Positions 1 through 11,628 of a stretch of 64,000 bases of DNA are shown here, in pieces. A program made the translations under genes and the position numbers. The stretch is from NCBI GenBank assembly GCA_030789695.1, contig CM061142.1, positions 356,537,486 through 356,601,485 of the forward strand, in the 5' to 3' direction. Positions within the stretch are counted from its first letter, which is position 1. Every line of letters starts with the position of its first letter. Under the pieces are notes generated by a model. The model worked only from the letters and a program-made list of their open reading frames with translations, was not told the DNA's origin and did no database searches. This DNA is from Scilla litardierei. Its lineage: Eukaryota > Streptophyta > Magnoliopsida > Asparagales > Asparagaceae.

Positions 1-1323
1 AGCTTAGACTTGACGACAAAGTCTAAGAACAACAACAACAACTAACACCTTAGTGTTATTCTTTGTGTGCGTGTGTGTGGACACCTTAGAATGAACAACT
101 CCTTAAACATCGGTCATGTTATGTCACACAAAAGCCTACGGGCGTTTTAGGTGCCCTCCATGCGAGGGTGATCTCTGGTTGTCTTGTCTTGAGCACTTTG
201 GGTGGAGGAAGGTTCAGCGTTCCCTCGGCTTGGCGGGTTTGGCCACCCACAAACCTAAAGGCGTGAATCTCTCTTGTCACCCTCAGTCTTGTCTTGTCTC
301 AAGTTATGCACTAAGTTGAGCGTTCCCTCGGTCGAGAAGGTGCTGGCCGCCTTCTAACCGAAAGGCATGAACCTCAGTGACACACTTCTTGTCTTGTCTT
401 GTCCAGTGCACTAGGTTGAGCGTTCCCTCGGTACAGACTGAAAGGAGTGAACCTCAGTGACACACTTCTTGTCTTGTCTTGTCCTGTGCACTAGGTTGAG
501 CGTTCCCTCTATACAGACAAATAGGCATGAACCTTAGTAACACACTTTTTGTCTTGTCTTGTCTCGTGCACTAGGTTGAGCGTTCCCTCAGTACAGACCG
601 AAAGGTGTGAACCCTCATGACACACATAATACTTCTTGTCTTATTCTGTCCTGTATAGTTTAGTCCCGTAGCTGGTAGCTGATGCTATGGCTACTGTCTG
701 TCTTGTTTGCTTTCCTGCACAGTTTTACTTTCTACCATGTCATAACCCCAACATGTTAATCAACTATAAAATGTTGCACTAAATTATATTACACTTGCAG
801 TAGAGTCTAACCCTTTCTTGTGGACTTTACCTGACATACAGTTCCTTTTCTCTTGGATGATGTACGTCAGGTGTTGAGCCGAAGTACGTAGACGAGCCGG
901 ACGTACCTGAGTACGTGGAGCCAGAGGGTGTCGACCCAGAGTACGTACCTGACGAGGACCAGTCGTAGAGGTCCCTAACCGTTGCAATTCAGAGTTTTTC
1001 CTGATTTCTAGTTCGGGTGCGTAGAACTGTTTACTTTCTACCTAGGTTGGGTGCTTGCACCAGTAGTTTACTTTCTGCGTTGTTGCCATGCTGGGCATTA
1101 CTTCCCTTGTTAGACTCTTGTACTTTTGGATATCTTGATGGTATAAAATGAATGCATTTCCTTTCAGTACTTTCTGTTGTTACGAATTTTTATATATGCA
1201 AGAACATGAAAATTTTAAAGCGGTACCCCTACAGACGCTTATTGGGTCCGAGCTTCACAGCTCCGGCCTAAGCTGGCCTTAGTCACGCTTCGCCTCCATA
1301 GTTTTGGGAAGCGGGGCGTGATA
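1..1323 (+). repeat. LTR1 of element A, 3' portion
   Basis: Aligns from base 1 with LTR2 from about 5660 to 6985 and with the right part of LTR3 (52978-54089) plus its left neighbour. It contains the 80-bp tandem array and ends GCGTGATA, where the other two copies end in GACA. A long imperfect hairpin (GTCACGC pairing with GGCGTGAC) closes the LTR terminus in LTR2 and LTR3. Short ORFs here are chance. Confidence 0.85.
326..645 (+). repeat. 80-bp tandem array in LTR1 of A
   Basis: The phrase GTGCACTAGGTTGAGCG recurs at about 406, 486 and 566, an exact 80-bp period. Each unit holds CTCGGTACAGACCGAAAG, a short inverted repeat (TCGGT/ACCGA around a 4-nt loop), and a CTTGT-rich stretch. The same array is present in LTR2 and LTR3. 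Confidence 0.85.
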
Positions 1324-1446
1324 GGTTTTAGTGGTGGCCCATGTAGGTCTTGTAATTATAAAAGTTCATAGCAATAGTGTTACTCGCATTTATTTTATTA
1401 TCCAGTTAGCGTGGACGCATCTAATTTGGGTCTTCCTTGCAATAAG

Positions 1447-2547
1447 ATGGCAGTAAGACGCAATACCCGAGCCGGGAGCTCAACGGATGGAGTTTCGGGA
1501 GACCAGGGCGGTGAATTCCGTCAGTTTCTGGGCCTCATGAGGGAGATGCTTGACGTTCAACATCAATTGGTTCAGCAGTACCATCAGGCTGCCCACGCCG
1601 TCCAGGCTCCACCACCGCCGCCTGCCCCGAGAGCTGCTCCTAGAGTGAAGCAGTTCAATGAGCTTCAGCCGAAGACTTTTTTTGGGAAGGAAGGATCGTT
1701 GGGTGCTGATGAGGGGATCCAGAGCACAGAAGAGAAGCTGGTAGCTGCAAAGATTCCTGAGGATACCAGAGTTGAGATAGCGAAGATGTAGCTGGCTGAG
1801 AATGCTAGGAACTGGTAGCGTATTGAGGAGAGGTTCCTGCAGAAGCCAGTGGAGTGGAAGACTTTCAAGTCCATGTTTCGAGAGAAGTATTTCCATAAGG
1901 CTAGTAGGAGGGAGCTTCTGAGCCAATTCATGAATCAGAAGCAGGGGGACATGATAGTTGATGAGTACGAGGCAGAGTTCGAGATGCTCAGTTGTTTTGC
2001 CTCTCATATAGTGAAGAAGGAAGAGAACCGAGATGATCGGTTTCGTCAGGGGCTGCGTCCGAAGATTCAGGCTTCAATGGCCTCGGTAGACTTTTCGACC
2101 ATGGGAGCTGTGCTGAATGCCGCCAGGAATCTTGAGATCGTGGCGCATTTAGCTGATCCTTCTGATGATGGGGGAAAGCGACCGATGGAGCAGCATAGGC
2201 CTTCTGCTAGGTCTATTGTATGACCAATTCAGTCTGTGCCTTTCAAGAGGCCAGGAGCACCTGCACAGAGCCAGGTCAGAGAGCGATGTCTTTTCTGTGG
2301 CAAGCTGGGACATCGTCAGAACGATTGCAGGAAGAGGATGTGTTTATGTCTGGCGTGTGGAGCCGCCACACACATCACTAGAGATTGCCCGAGGTATCGC
2401 CCTGTGGAGGGCGGAGCACCAGCCCCACTGCAGAGTAGAGCGCCTGCCCCTACCCAGAAAGGAGCTGTTGTCCGTGGAGCATATGTCATGACAGCAGTGG
2501 ATGGTGTCATTGCCGGTAACTCCATCGTTTTAGTCTTTCTATTATAG
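1447..2547 (+). pseudogene. gag of element A, internal copy 1 (three in-frame stops)
   Basis: Encodes a Ty3/gypsy capsid-nucleocapsid protein. I chose ATG 1447 (MAVRRNTRAG) because copy 2 has the matching ATG at 7110. A proline-rich N-terminus is followed by a capsid-type region with RFRQGLRP and two nucleocapsid knuckles, CLFCGKLGHRQNDC and CLACGAATHITRDC, which bind RNA in this family. Reading frame is kept throughout; stops are at 1789 (TAG where copy 2 has CAG), 1816 (TAG where copy 2 has TGG) and 2221 (TGA where copy 2 has GGA). It ends at 2547 after a gag/protease-linker-like stretch (GAYVMTAVDG), and no protease follows. Confidence 0.85.
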
Positions 2548-3540
2548 TTTAGCTTATTTTTTGGCTGCTTATGTACGTATCAAAACTTTTTGTTTCCTTT
2601 CAAATCAAACCTTTAATGTTTTGGGACTAGACCACAAGATCACAACCGACCTATCTTCCCTCATCCATTACCACAACTCCACACGTTTTTCCCAATGTTT
2701 TAAAATATGTCATAGGCCTTAAATTTCCTTTCTTTTATTTCCCTCTTCGGGATTTTTATTTTTTTTATTGTTATGATGTTGTTAGTACTAGGTATTTTGT
2801 TATAGGGTTATGTTTGCGGGTAGGCTCAGAGTGAGATGAGATATGTTGTATCGGTGATTAGTTGATTTTGAACACAAAGATATTAGATTAGATTTCTTTC
2901 AGATGAAAAGAACGAGGCGTCCAAGACTTCTTTATAATACCAATGGGTAACAGACTAAATGAGGACTCTGGATGAATGAAATTATGCACAGGGAAATGAG
3001 TACTTAATCGATTTGAAACTTGGACGAGTGATAGATAGGAATAGCTAGGACGGAATAGTATTAGTAGGGTGATCATGAGAATGAGTAGAGCCTTTAAAAG
3101 CATCAAGACTCGATTATTAACTTGAGGTGAGAAGGCATTGGAGATGGCGCGACTTGTTGAGACGAAGAGAATGTTATGAATAAGGAATTAATATGATTAG
3201 GATATTAGATGATATGGGTAAGGAATGATGTGGCTTGATGGTTCATTGATTATGAAGAATAGATTTATGAGTTAATATGATGGATGATATATTAGGGATT
3301 TGATGATTGATGACTGGTAGGCGGTTATGGGGATTTATAGCTAAGTGTTAAGATGTGTTTCTAGTTGTAGCGTTATCCAGTGGAGGACGGGTTATGACAA
3401 ATTTTTTTTGAGGCACGATGTTTGAAGTTATGGGATTAGCGATCATTATGTGGAATATGGGAGTTGTAGGCATAAGTGTATATAGATATTATTACTATTA
3501 GTATAAGTGATTCCGAGGGCGGAATCATTTCTAAGGTGGG
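2548..3540 (+). other. Noncoding tail of internal copy 1 of A
   Basis: About 1 kb with no domain-bearing ORF, collinear with 19247-20177 plus 27026-27086 of copy 2. The purine-rich GGTGGG before 3541 is what remains of the polypurine tract. Pol, expected here in an autonomous relative, is absent in both copies. Confidence 0.7.
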
Positions 3541-6500
3541 TTCCGACCGTTCGTATTTTCTGCGTGTACGTACTTTTTCCTACGCGTATTTTATTTGACC
3601 CTTTCTTGGATTCGGTATATACGATGTGATATGCCGTTGAGACCGTATGGAAGTGTAGATTTTTATAGTAAAATTTTGGAAACGTCATTTCACGGCTCGT
3701 TTTCTCGCAAAACAGGTTTGAATGGAAGGGCGTTTTGGTCTTTTGGCATCAACGCTCAGTTCTCGATTTTATAACAATTCTCGGTAGGATTTGCACACGG
3801 CCAGACCCCGTAGCCCCGTACTTCTCGTCTCTACGATCGTCCCGGTATTTTCGGAATATTTTTCTGATACCCGTTGTGGGACTTATCCCCTAATCATTTT
3901 CCTCCCTTAATTAACCCCTAATCAATTTGAAATTCAAATTGAAATCAAATCCTAATCAATCCCTAATTATATTCATACGTATCAAGGGATATGAATTCAG
4001 CCTCTATTGTCACCCACCTTTTCCTCAATCTCAACTCCCCCTATCTCTATCTCTCTCCCACACAAAACCTATAGGCAAATATCAACTCTTCCCTTCAAAA
4101 CGCAAACACCCTGGCCGAACGCAGCCCTCAGGCAAAAACCTAGCTGCATTATTCCCTCTCCTCCTCCAGCCACCACGGCAACCCCTAATCCCCAAGCCCC
4201 CTAACTCCGGCCACCTAGCTCCTCCACCTCTTCTCATCCCTCTCCTCCTCTCTAAGCTCTCAAAAGACGCCATAAACCCAAGTTTTTGGCCGAATTCTTG
4301 CACAGCCCAGCCGCCAGAAACAAACCCACGGCCAGCCACCCGCCACCACCATCGGTGACGACCACCACCGCCATTCCACTCCTCTCTGACCCCACCGATC
4401 ATCTCCAACTCCCCTTACCCTTTTCCTACGTCTCGATCTCCTTGAAAACCCCGTGGAACTCAGATCTAGCCGCTGTTTTTGACAGTTTGCGTGCCACCAC
4501 TTCAAACTCATGCCCATCGGTCATCCTGCCACCTAAGATGACCATCCTACCACCATTGGACTTGTCTCGAGTCTCCCTATCAACTGCAATTCTCCTCTCG
4601 CTTTTCTCTCACCTCTAGCTCCTTGAAAACCCGTCGAAACAAGCCATATTGGCTGTTTTTGACAGATCTGTGCGCTGATCTTCAACGACAACGCACGACC
4701 ACCTCCGATCGCTTCCGGCGACCACTCCACCACCGTTGGCTTCCTCTTGAAGTCCTTTAGCTTTTGCAATTTCCCATTGTCTCTGTTCATCGCTTGTTTT
4801 CCGCTGAGACACGTGACATCGAACGTTGCACGAATCTGTCCCCTTCAACTTCTCACGACCACCCACTACTGTACGCTCACACTGTCAGCCACCCATCCGG
4901 CCCAGCAACTCCCACTATCCTACTTCAATCACCGATAGCCTCCTTGTCCCTCGGAGTTCACATGCGTCACCGTGCACACGTGTTTTCACTCGACGTCACC
5001 GCCGTAGTGAAGTTCCGTTGCGCTACCCGCAACGGGAGGAAGATCGCTACTTGCTCGCTGATTTTGTGCCTCCACCTCATTGTTTAGAGGTGCCTTGCTA
5101 CGCTATCCATGGTCAAGGAGTTATAGACGACGCTGACGCATCACCGTTCAGACCCGACATCCGCTTTTTGAACGACGTCAAGAGGTTGGTCACCCTACCG
5201 TGCAGTAAGAACCCACACGTAGCAAAACGTAAAACCTAATCTAAAATTTTTCAATGTAAACTAAAGTTATTTTATGCATCTTTAAAATGTTGTCCACCGT
5301 AGAAAATCGACGAATGAACTGAATTTCTGTGCACATATGGTAGACGTCGATCTATACGGAACGAATCATCAAAAGGCGTAACTTTTTGACTGTTAGGGTA
5401 GTCCCGCCAAATTTAGAAACAAACCATAATAGGATTGATGAAAAGCGTGATCTGACATCGCCGTTGTCCTGTTTCAGACGGACCATCGTCGACGGGACGC
5501 TTCGACGGGACGCTCTGGACAGACGATTAACTCACCACCGCAGGCAAGTGTACTCACTTGTACTTTCGGCCGTGTTTAGGCCATAGACTCTTAGAACTGT
5601 TAAAAAAATAAACAAAGAGAACCGGACGTGAAATGATAGCATCCAGGACCCCCCTTGACAGCTTAGACTTGAAGACGAAGTCTAAGCACAACAACAACTG
5701 ACACCTTAGGGTTATTCTGTGTGTGCGTGCATGTGGACACCCGAGAATGAACAACTCCTCAAACATCGGTCATGTCATGTCACAAAAGCCTACGGGCATT
5801 TCAGGTGCCCTCCATGCGAGGGTGATCTCTGGTTGTCTTGTCTTGAGCACTGTGGGTGGAGGAAGGTTGAGCGTTCCCTCGGCTTGGCGGGTTTGGCCAC
5901 CACAAACCGAATGGCGTGAATCTCTCTTGTCACCCTCAGTCTTGTTTTGTCTCGAGTTGTGCACTAGGTTGAGCGTTTCCTCAGTTGAGAAGGTGCTGTC
6001 CGCCTTCTAACCGAAAGGCGTGAACCTCAGTGACACACTTCTTGTCTTGTCTTGTCCCGTGCACTAGGTTGAGCGTTCCTTCGGTACAGACCGAAAGGCA
6101 TGAACCTCAGTGACACACTTCTTGTCTTGTCTTGTCCCGTGCACTAGTTTGAGCATTCCCTCGGTACAGACCGAAAGGCGTGAACCTCAGTGACATACTT
6201 CTTGTCTTGTCTTGTCCCGTGCACTTGGTTGAGCGTTCCCTCGGTACAGACCGAAAGGCGTGAACCTTCATGACACACATGATACTTCTTGTCTTGTTCT
6301 GTCCCGTCTTGTTTAGTCCCGTAGCTGTAGCAGACGCTACGGCTACTATCTATCTTGTTTACTTTCCCGCACCGTTTTACTTTCTACCATGTCATAACCC
6401 CAGCATGTTAATCAACCAGTAAAATGTTGTTCTAAATTATATTACACTTGCAGTAGAGTCTAACCCTTTCTTTTATACTTTACCAGACGTACAGTTCCTT

Positions 6501-6985
6501 TTCTCTCGGGTGCTGTACGTCAGGTGTGGAGCCGGAGTACGTGGACAAGCCGGACGAGCCGGACGTACCTGAGTATGTGGAACCTGAGGGTGTCGACCCG
6601 GAGTATGTAGCTGACGAGGACCAGTCCTAGAGGTCCTTCACCGTTGCAGTTCAGAGTTTTTCCGGCTTTCTAGTTCCGGTGTGTAGCACCGTTTACTTTC
6701 TGCCTAGGTTGGGTGCTTGCACCCGTAGTTTACTTTCTGTGTTGTTGCCATGCTGGGCATTACTTCCCATGTTAGAATCTTGTACTTCTGGATATCTTGA
6801 TGGAATAAAATGATTGCATTTCCTTTCAGTACTTTCTGTTGTTACGAATTTTTATATATGCAAGAACCTGAAAATTTTAAAGCGGTACCCCTACAGACGC
6901 TTATTGGGTCCGAGGTTCACAGCTCCGGCCCAAACGGGTCTTAATCACGCTTCGCCTCCGTAGTTTTGGGAAGCGGGGCATGACA
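3541..6985 (+). repeat. LTR2 of element A (shared middle LTR)
   Basis: Full-length LTR of about 3.45 kb, lacking only its extreme 5' end: against LTR3 a 20-bp deletion removes the last bases of the internal region and the TGTAACGGCC terminus. It ends GGCATGACA at 6985. Its first half holds a CT-rich, leader-like stretch (about 4000-4950) that opens long spurious ORFs on both strands. The 80-bp array is at about 5979-6290 (unit starts 6059, 6139, 6219). A candidate polyadenylation signal AATAAA lies near 6804. Confidence 0.85.
5979..6290 (+). repeat. 80-bp tandem array in LTR2 of A
   Basis: Same 80-bp unit as in LTR1; the GTGCAC anchors at 6059, 6139 and 6219 give an exact period, and the TCGGTACAGACCGA inverted repeat is kept in each unit. 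Confidence 0.85.
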
Positions 6986-7109
6986 GGTTTTACTGGTAGC
7001 CCATGCAGGTCTTGTAATTATAAAAGTTCGTAGCAATAGTGTTACTCACATTCATTTTATTATCCGGTTAGCATGGACAAGTCTTATTTGGGTCTTTCTT
7101 GTCAATAGG

Positions 7110-7923
7110 ATGGCAGGAAGACGCAATACCCGAGCCGGGAGCTCAACGGATGGAGTTCCGGGAGACCAGGGCGGTGAATTCCGTCAGTTTCTGGGCCTCA
7201 TGAGGGAGATGCTTGACGTTCAGCATCAATTGGTTCAGCAGTCCCATCAGGCTGCCCGAGCCGTCCAGGCTCCATCACCGCCGCTTGCCCCGAGAGCTGC
7301 TCCTGGAGTGAAGCAGTTCAATGAGCTTCAGCCGAAGACTTTTTCTAGGAAGGAAGGACCGTTGGGTGCTGATGAGTGGATCCAGAGCACATAAGAAAAG
7401 CTGGTAGCTACGAAGATTCCTGAGGATACCAGAGTTGAGATAGCGAAGATGCAGCTGGCTGAGAATGCTAGGAACTGGTGGCGCATTGAGGAGAGGCGCC
7501 TGCAAAAGCCAGTGAAGTGGAAGACTTTCAAGTCCATGTTGTGAGAGAAGTATTTCCCTTAGGCTGCTAAGAGGGAGCTTTTGAGCCAATTCGTGAATCT
7601 GAAGCAGGGGGACATGACGGGTGATGAGTACGAGGCAGAGTTCGAGACGCTCAGTCGTTTTGCCTCCCATATGGTGAAGAAAGAAGAGAACCGAGATGAT
7701 CGGTTTCGTCAGGGGCTGCGTCCGAAGATTCAGGCTTCAATGTCCTCGGCAGACTTTTCGACCATGGGAGCTGTGTTGAATGCCGCCAGAAATCATGACA
7801 TCATGGCACGTCTACCTGATCTCTCTGATGATGGAGGAAAGCGATCGATGGAGTAGCATAGGCCTTCTGCTAGGTCTATAGTGGGATCAATTCAGTCTGT
7901 GCCTTTCAAGAGGCCAGGATAAC
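7110..7923 (+). pseudogene. gag of element A, internal copy 2, 5' part
   Basis: Same gag as 1447-2547, starting at ATG 7110 (MAGRRNTRAG). It has its own set of stops: 7392 (TAA, copy 1 GAA), about 7542 (TGA, copy 1 CGA), about 7560 (TAG) and 7854 (TAG, copy 1 CAG). None coincides with the stops in copy 1, so the two copies decayed separately. The frame is split at 7923/7924 by element B and resumes at 18956. Confidence 0.85.
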
Positions 7924-9796
7924 TGTAATGCCCTACAAGCTACTGCACAAGTACTAGAGGGGGGGTGAATAGTACTTTAAAATAATAAGGAGTATAATTC
8001 CAAATTAAAATGCAAACAACTACCAAATCAATTTGCGGAAGCTTAAATTGAATGACGACACAAAAATAACAATGCAAACATGAGATGTTACTGGGTTCGG
8101 ATCCACCCAAGTCTCCCCGACTTGTTCCCGGTGATCCTACGTCCCAACCACCCGGATCCCCTCCGGATACTTGAGTTAGAAACCCTAACTCAAGATTTCC
8201 ACTATGAAATACTTGTGAAAAACCTCCACAAGTCAAATCATACAAAATGTAATTTGTGACTCCCATAACCCGGGATCACAACCACACTCTCACAACCGAG
8301 AGTGAAACTTACAAATCAAATATGAAATGAAATAAAGAAACTTCTTACCGAACAAAATACCTATGCCTTGAGTATTGCTTACGAATTAGGGCAAGGATGA
8401 TTTTGAGGAAGAAGTGGCACCAAACCCTAGCTCCAAGATGTAGAACAGCGATGGAGAGCTTTGGGGATGTTGGTGACCTAGAATCAAGCACTTGGCTTGG
8501 AAGGCTTCACACTCAATGAATCTCTCTTTGGAAGTAAGAGTTAGGAGAGATTAATGAATGGAGGGAATGAGCTTTGAATGAGCTTGGATTGATTTCTCTT
8601 GAACTCTAAACTTGCATTAATATCAGCCTTGGCAGCAATGAATGCAGCCCAACAAGTATTTATAGGAATGAAGAGAGAGAGAGAGAAAAACGTTTCAATT
8701 AGGGCTCCAACGGCTCTTTTCTGAACCCAACTAGTCGGTCAAAGAACAATCACCGACCGACTAGTTTATCAACTAGTCGGTCGGTCACTGAACGTAAACC
8801 GACTAATGAGTAAACTGAGAAAAGATCAAAGTACAGACTAAGGAGCTAGTCGGTCTAAGAAGAGTAGCTGACCGACTAGTTTCACAACTAGTCGGTCGGT
8901 TACTCAACGTGGACCGACTAACAGATAAAACTGAAGTCTGAGAAGAATTAGACTTAGTCGGTCCAAGAACACATGTTGACCGACTAATTCACCAACTAGT
9001 CGGTCACCAAATGAACATAGACCGACTAACAATAAACAGTAAGTATGGTGAAAAATTTGGCATGTACAGTAAACTAAACTAGTCGGTCCAAGAAGGAAAG
9101 TTGACCGACTAGTTCATCAACTAGTCGGTCGATCAATGAGCACAGACCGACTAAAGATAGACAGTAGCTCAAGTGAAAATGTGCATGTTCAGGGAAAGCT
9201 CAACTAGTCGGTCACAGAAGCATCACTGACCGACTAGTTCACAGACTAGTCGGTCGGTGAGTCAACTTAGACCGACTAACTATAAACAGTAAAGAGCTAA
9301 GAATTAACTGACAGAAACTAGTCGGTCCAAGAAGCTTGGCTGACCGACTAGATCACCATCTAGTCGGTCAGTTCTTCTTCTTGAACCAACTAACATGCAC
9401 AAGAAGTCTCGAATCGAAGCGCGAAGCTTCGGGAAGAATTGTATGGACTTCTACTAAGATCCTAGAGCTAAGATATGAGCGTTATGAAGAATTAAAACGT
9501 AAGACCTACTCAAGGCTTAACATTCTACGAAAGAAGCTTAAAGACTATTAAATAAACTTGACGATACCGTTTTCAATAGCTTCAATCGAATCTTCATGAC
9601 TTCTAAATAGGTCCATAAGCTTCAACGAAGCTTTAGGCATTCGATCACGTGCTTTAAGAAGTCTTGAGACGTCATTATTGATATTCATGTGAATTTGGCG
9701 ACGATCTCCATAACTGCGCTCACAAAGTGTTAGTTCATATTATATTTATGTTTGTTCATCATCCAAAACCAAATCCGGGGAGTCCAATATCCAACA
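7924..9796 (-). repeat. 3' LTR of element B
   Basis: Plus-strand ends TGTAATGCCC...ATATCCAACA. It contains six roughly 110-125-bp units of the ACTAGTCGGTC/GACCGACTAGT palindrome family (8729-9385), a TATAAATA box (complement of 8657-8664) and a hairpin-rich leader (about 8099-8320). Nearly identical to 17076-18950. Confidence 0.93.
8729..9385. repeat. Palindrome array in LTR of B
   Basis: Repeated arms ACTAGTCGGTC and GACCGACTAGT, often as abutting GACCGACC/GGTCGGTC, in about six units starting near 8731, 8841, 8953, 9079, 9201 and 9319. On the element's strand the array lies just upstream of the TATA box, as expected for a promoter/enhancer block. A second copy is in the 5' LTR at 17883-18540. 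Confidence 0.85.
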
Positions 9797-10765
9797 TTCT
9801 CCCCCTTTTTGGTGATGACAAACTAACATAAATAATAATCAAAAATAATAATTCAAATGAAATTTACTTACTCCCCCTGCATTGATGACACGTTAATTCC
9901 AATTTAAACAAAAGTGATACGCATCAAGCAGACGAGTGAAGTATATTAAATGAGAACCGATTATTGAATTATTGAAATACCAAATGAAGGTTATTGAAAT
10001 ATCGGATTTGAAAATCCATTTACATATCTTAACTCCCCCTGAATCTAACACATCAAGTTAGATTCTTGGTCAAATGCTCTTAATTTTCATTTGGCGCATC
10101 GTTATTATTATATCTCTCCCCCTTTGGCATAAGCAAAAAGAGCGGGAGGATAACAACGACAACAACAATGGCCTCAAATTAAAAAACACGGGAGTCGTAG
10201 AATATGACGAAGGTTCAAGTGACACCAAAGAGAAAAATACGAATAGAATCAAGGCGTGTCAATGATACCAAGGTCGAAAAATCGTAAAACAAAATCATCA
10301 AAACTCAAATCAATGTAACGGATTGAGTTATGGAATATACTCTCCAATATCAACATTCCTGGTTAATTTAGTGCATGGAAAACAATTCTATGTTTTCATA
10401 GAAGAAATTTCTATTAAACCAAGTGAATATCGTCGAGCGACGAAATCAAACATAAGAGACATAAAAATTGTACATGGCACAAAATAATGAAATGTCAACT
10501 GAGATATATATATATATAATGCATGAAGCAGAGTACATCACCGATATACAAACCGACGATCAACAGATCGGGGCACAAAAATACATCATACATCACAAAA
10601 TATCGGAGTGTCAACAAAAAAAAATAAAATTACATCATCATTAAACATATCAAAAATACATCATCAAAATGATCCAAAGTACATAGCCACCCACACTATC
10701 CTACCCAACATCTCTCACAACTAGATATATCATCCAAAGAGTATCAGGAGAGGCCTCGAAGCAAC
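9797..10765 (-). other. 3' noncoding region of B with multiple polypurine tracts
   Basis: On the minus strand four G-rich polypurine tracts precede the 3' LTR: complements of 9797-9810 (adjacent to the LTR, the functional one), 9871-9880, 10032-10040 and 10114-10124. Repeated PPTs are a described Sirevirus hallmark. The remainder shows no coding sequence. Confidence 0.8.
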
Positions 10766-10845
10766 TCAAGAGGCAGCGGGAGGATCAGAAGCAACTGCAG
10801 GCTCAGCAGGAGCAGAGGAGGTGACTGGATTCGTGTTCGGGCCAT
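10766..10845 (-). pseudogene. Env-like ORF scar of B (start joined to tail)
   Basis: ATG GCC CGA ACA (10845 downwards) matches the MART start of D's env-like ORF at 37388. It runs directly into sequence matching the last codons of that ORF, ending at TGA 10766. Only 80 nt separate the two, against about 1.5 kb in D, so a large internal deletion removed nearly the whole gene. The join is out of frame. No function is likely. Confidence 0.75.
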
Positions 10846-11628
10846 AATCGCGGCACTACACGAGACACGAGATCAAATCAACGAATCCTAGCACAACCCT
10901 AGGAAATCCGAAACCCTAGAGGAAGAGATCTAGAAACCTAGGCTGAAAAACCTAACCCTAAACTAAAAATGAACCCTAGATAGGAGAGGGAGGAGAGAGG
11001 GTTACCCTAGGAGGAAGAACGACGGCCGGCGACGGCGGAGATGATCGGAACAAGGCCGGAAGTCGATCGGAAGTGGAAGGGTCGGGGTTTTGAGCTGGAG
11101 GAGAAAGAGAACTTGACCGATTAGAATGAGAATAGACCGACTAAAAACATTTTAAGTCGGTCGAGATCGCAAATTACCAAACAGTCCCTGGCACAACTAG
11201 TCAGTCACAGTTCAAGCACTGACCGACTAGATCACGATCTAGTCGGTCGGTCAATGAGCTTGAACCGACTAGTTGCAAACAGTGGCTGAAACCAAGATAT
11301 ACTGACAAGATTTAGTCGGTCTGCGTTCATGTACTGACCGACTAGATCTCAATCTAGTCGGTCGGTCACTGAACATGAACCGACTAAAGAGTCAAAAACT
11401 TGAAAAACAAGTTCTCTCCATAATACGCTTGGACGATATATCTCAAAACTCTCAATAATCATCTAAACTACCCCAGTAAACATCGAAAAACAGAAATTTG
11501 ACGATTACGCACAAATCGAACGAAAAATCAAGATATCACATAAATTCCCGAAAAATCCAATAATTCTAGCATGAATGAGATATTGCCAAATATAATAGCA
11601 TGCAAAATTATTGAATGAAACATGAATC
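10846..11628 (-). promoter_or_regulatory. Env leader of B with internal palindrome array
   Basis: Between the pol stop and the env-like start lie palindromes of the same family as in the LTR (about 11105-11390, minus-strand upstream end), followed by a CT-rich leader-like stretch (about 10870-11100). The layout copies the LTR arrangement of palindrome array then leader, suggesting a separate promoter for the env-like gene (inference). I see no convincing TATA box in this copy. Confidence 0.5.

Noticed and set aside
1411..1446. Upstream extension of gag from GTG 1411
   Set aside because: Copy 2 has a stop between the matching position and ATG 7110, so ATG 1447 is the shared start.
3927..5239. 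Overlapping proline-rich ORFs on both strands in LTR2 (and 27559-28819 in LTR3)
   Set aside because: CT-rich leader-like LTR sequence; frames are not conserved between the two LTR copies and no domain is visible.
8729..9385. Regularly spaced palindromic repeats resembling a CRISPR array or replication iterons
   Set aside because: Units and spacers are both repetitive, sit inside LTRs next to a TATA box and recur in each LTR; the genome is a plant.
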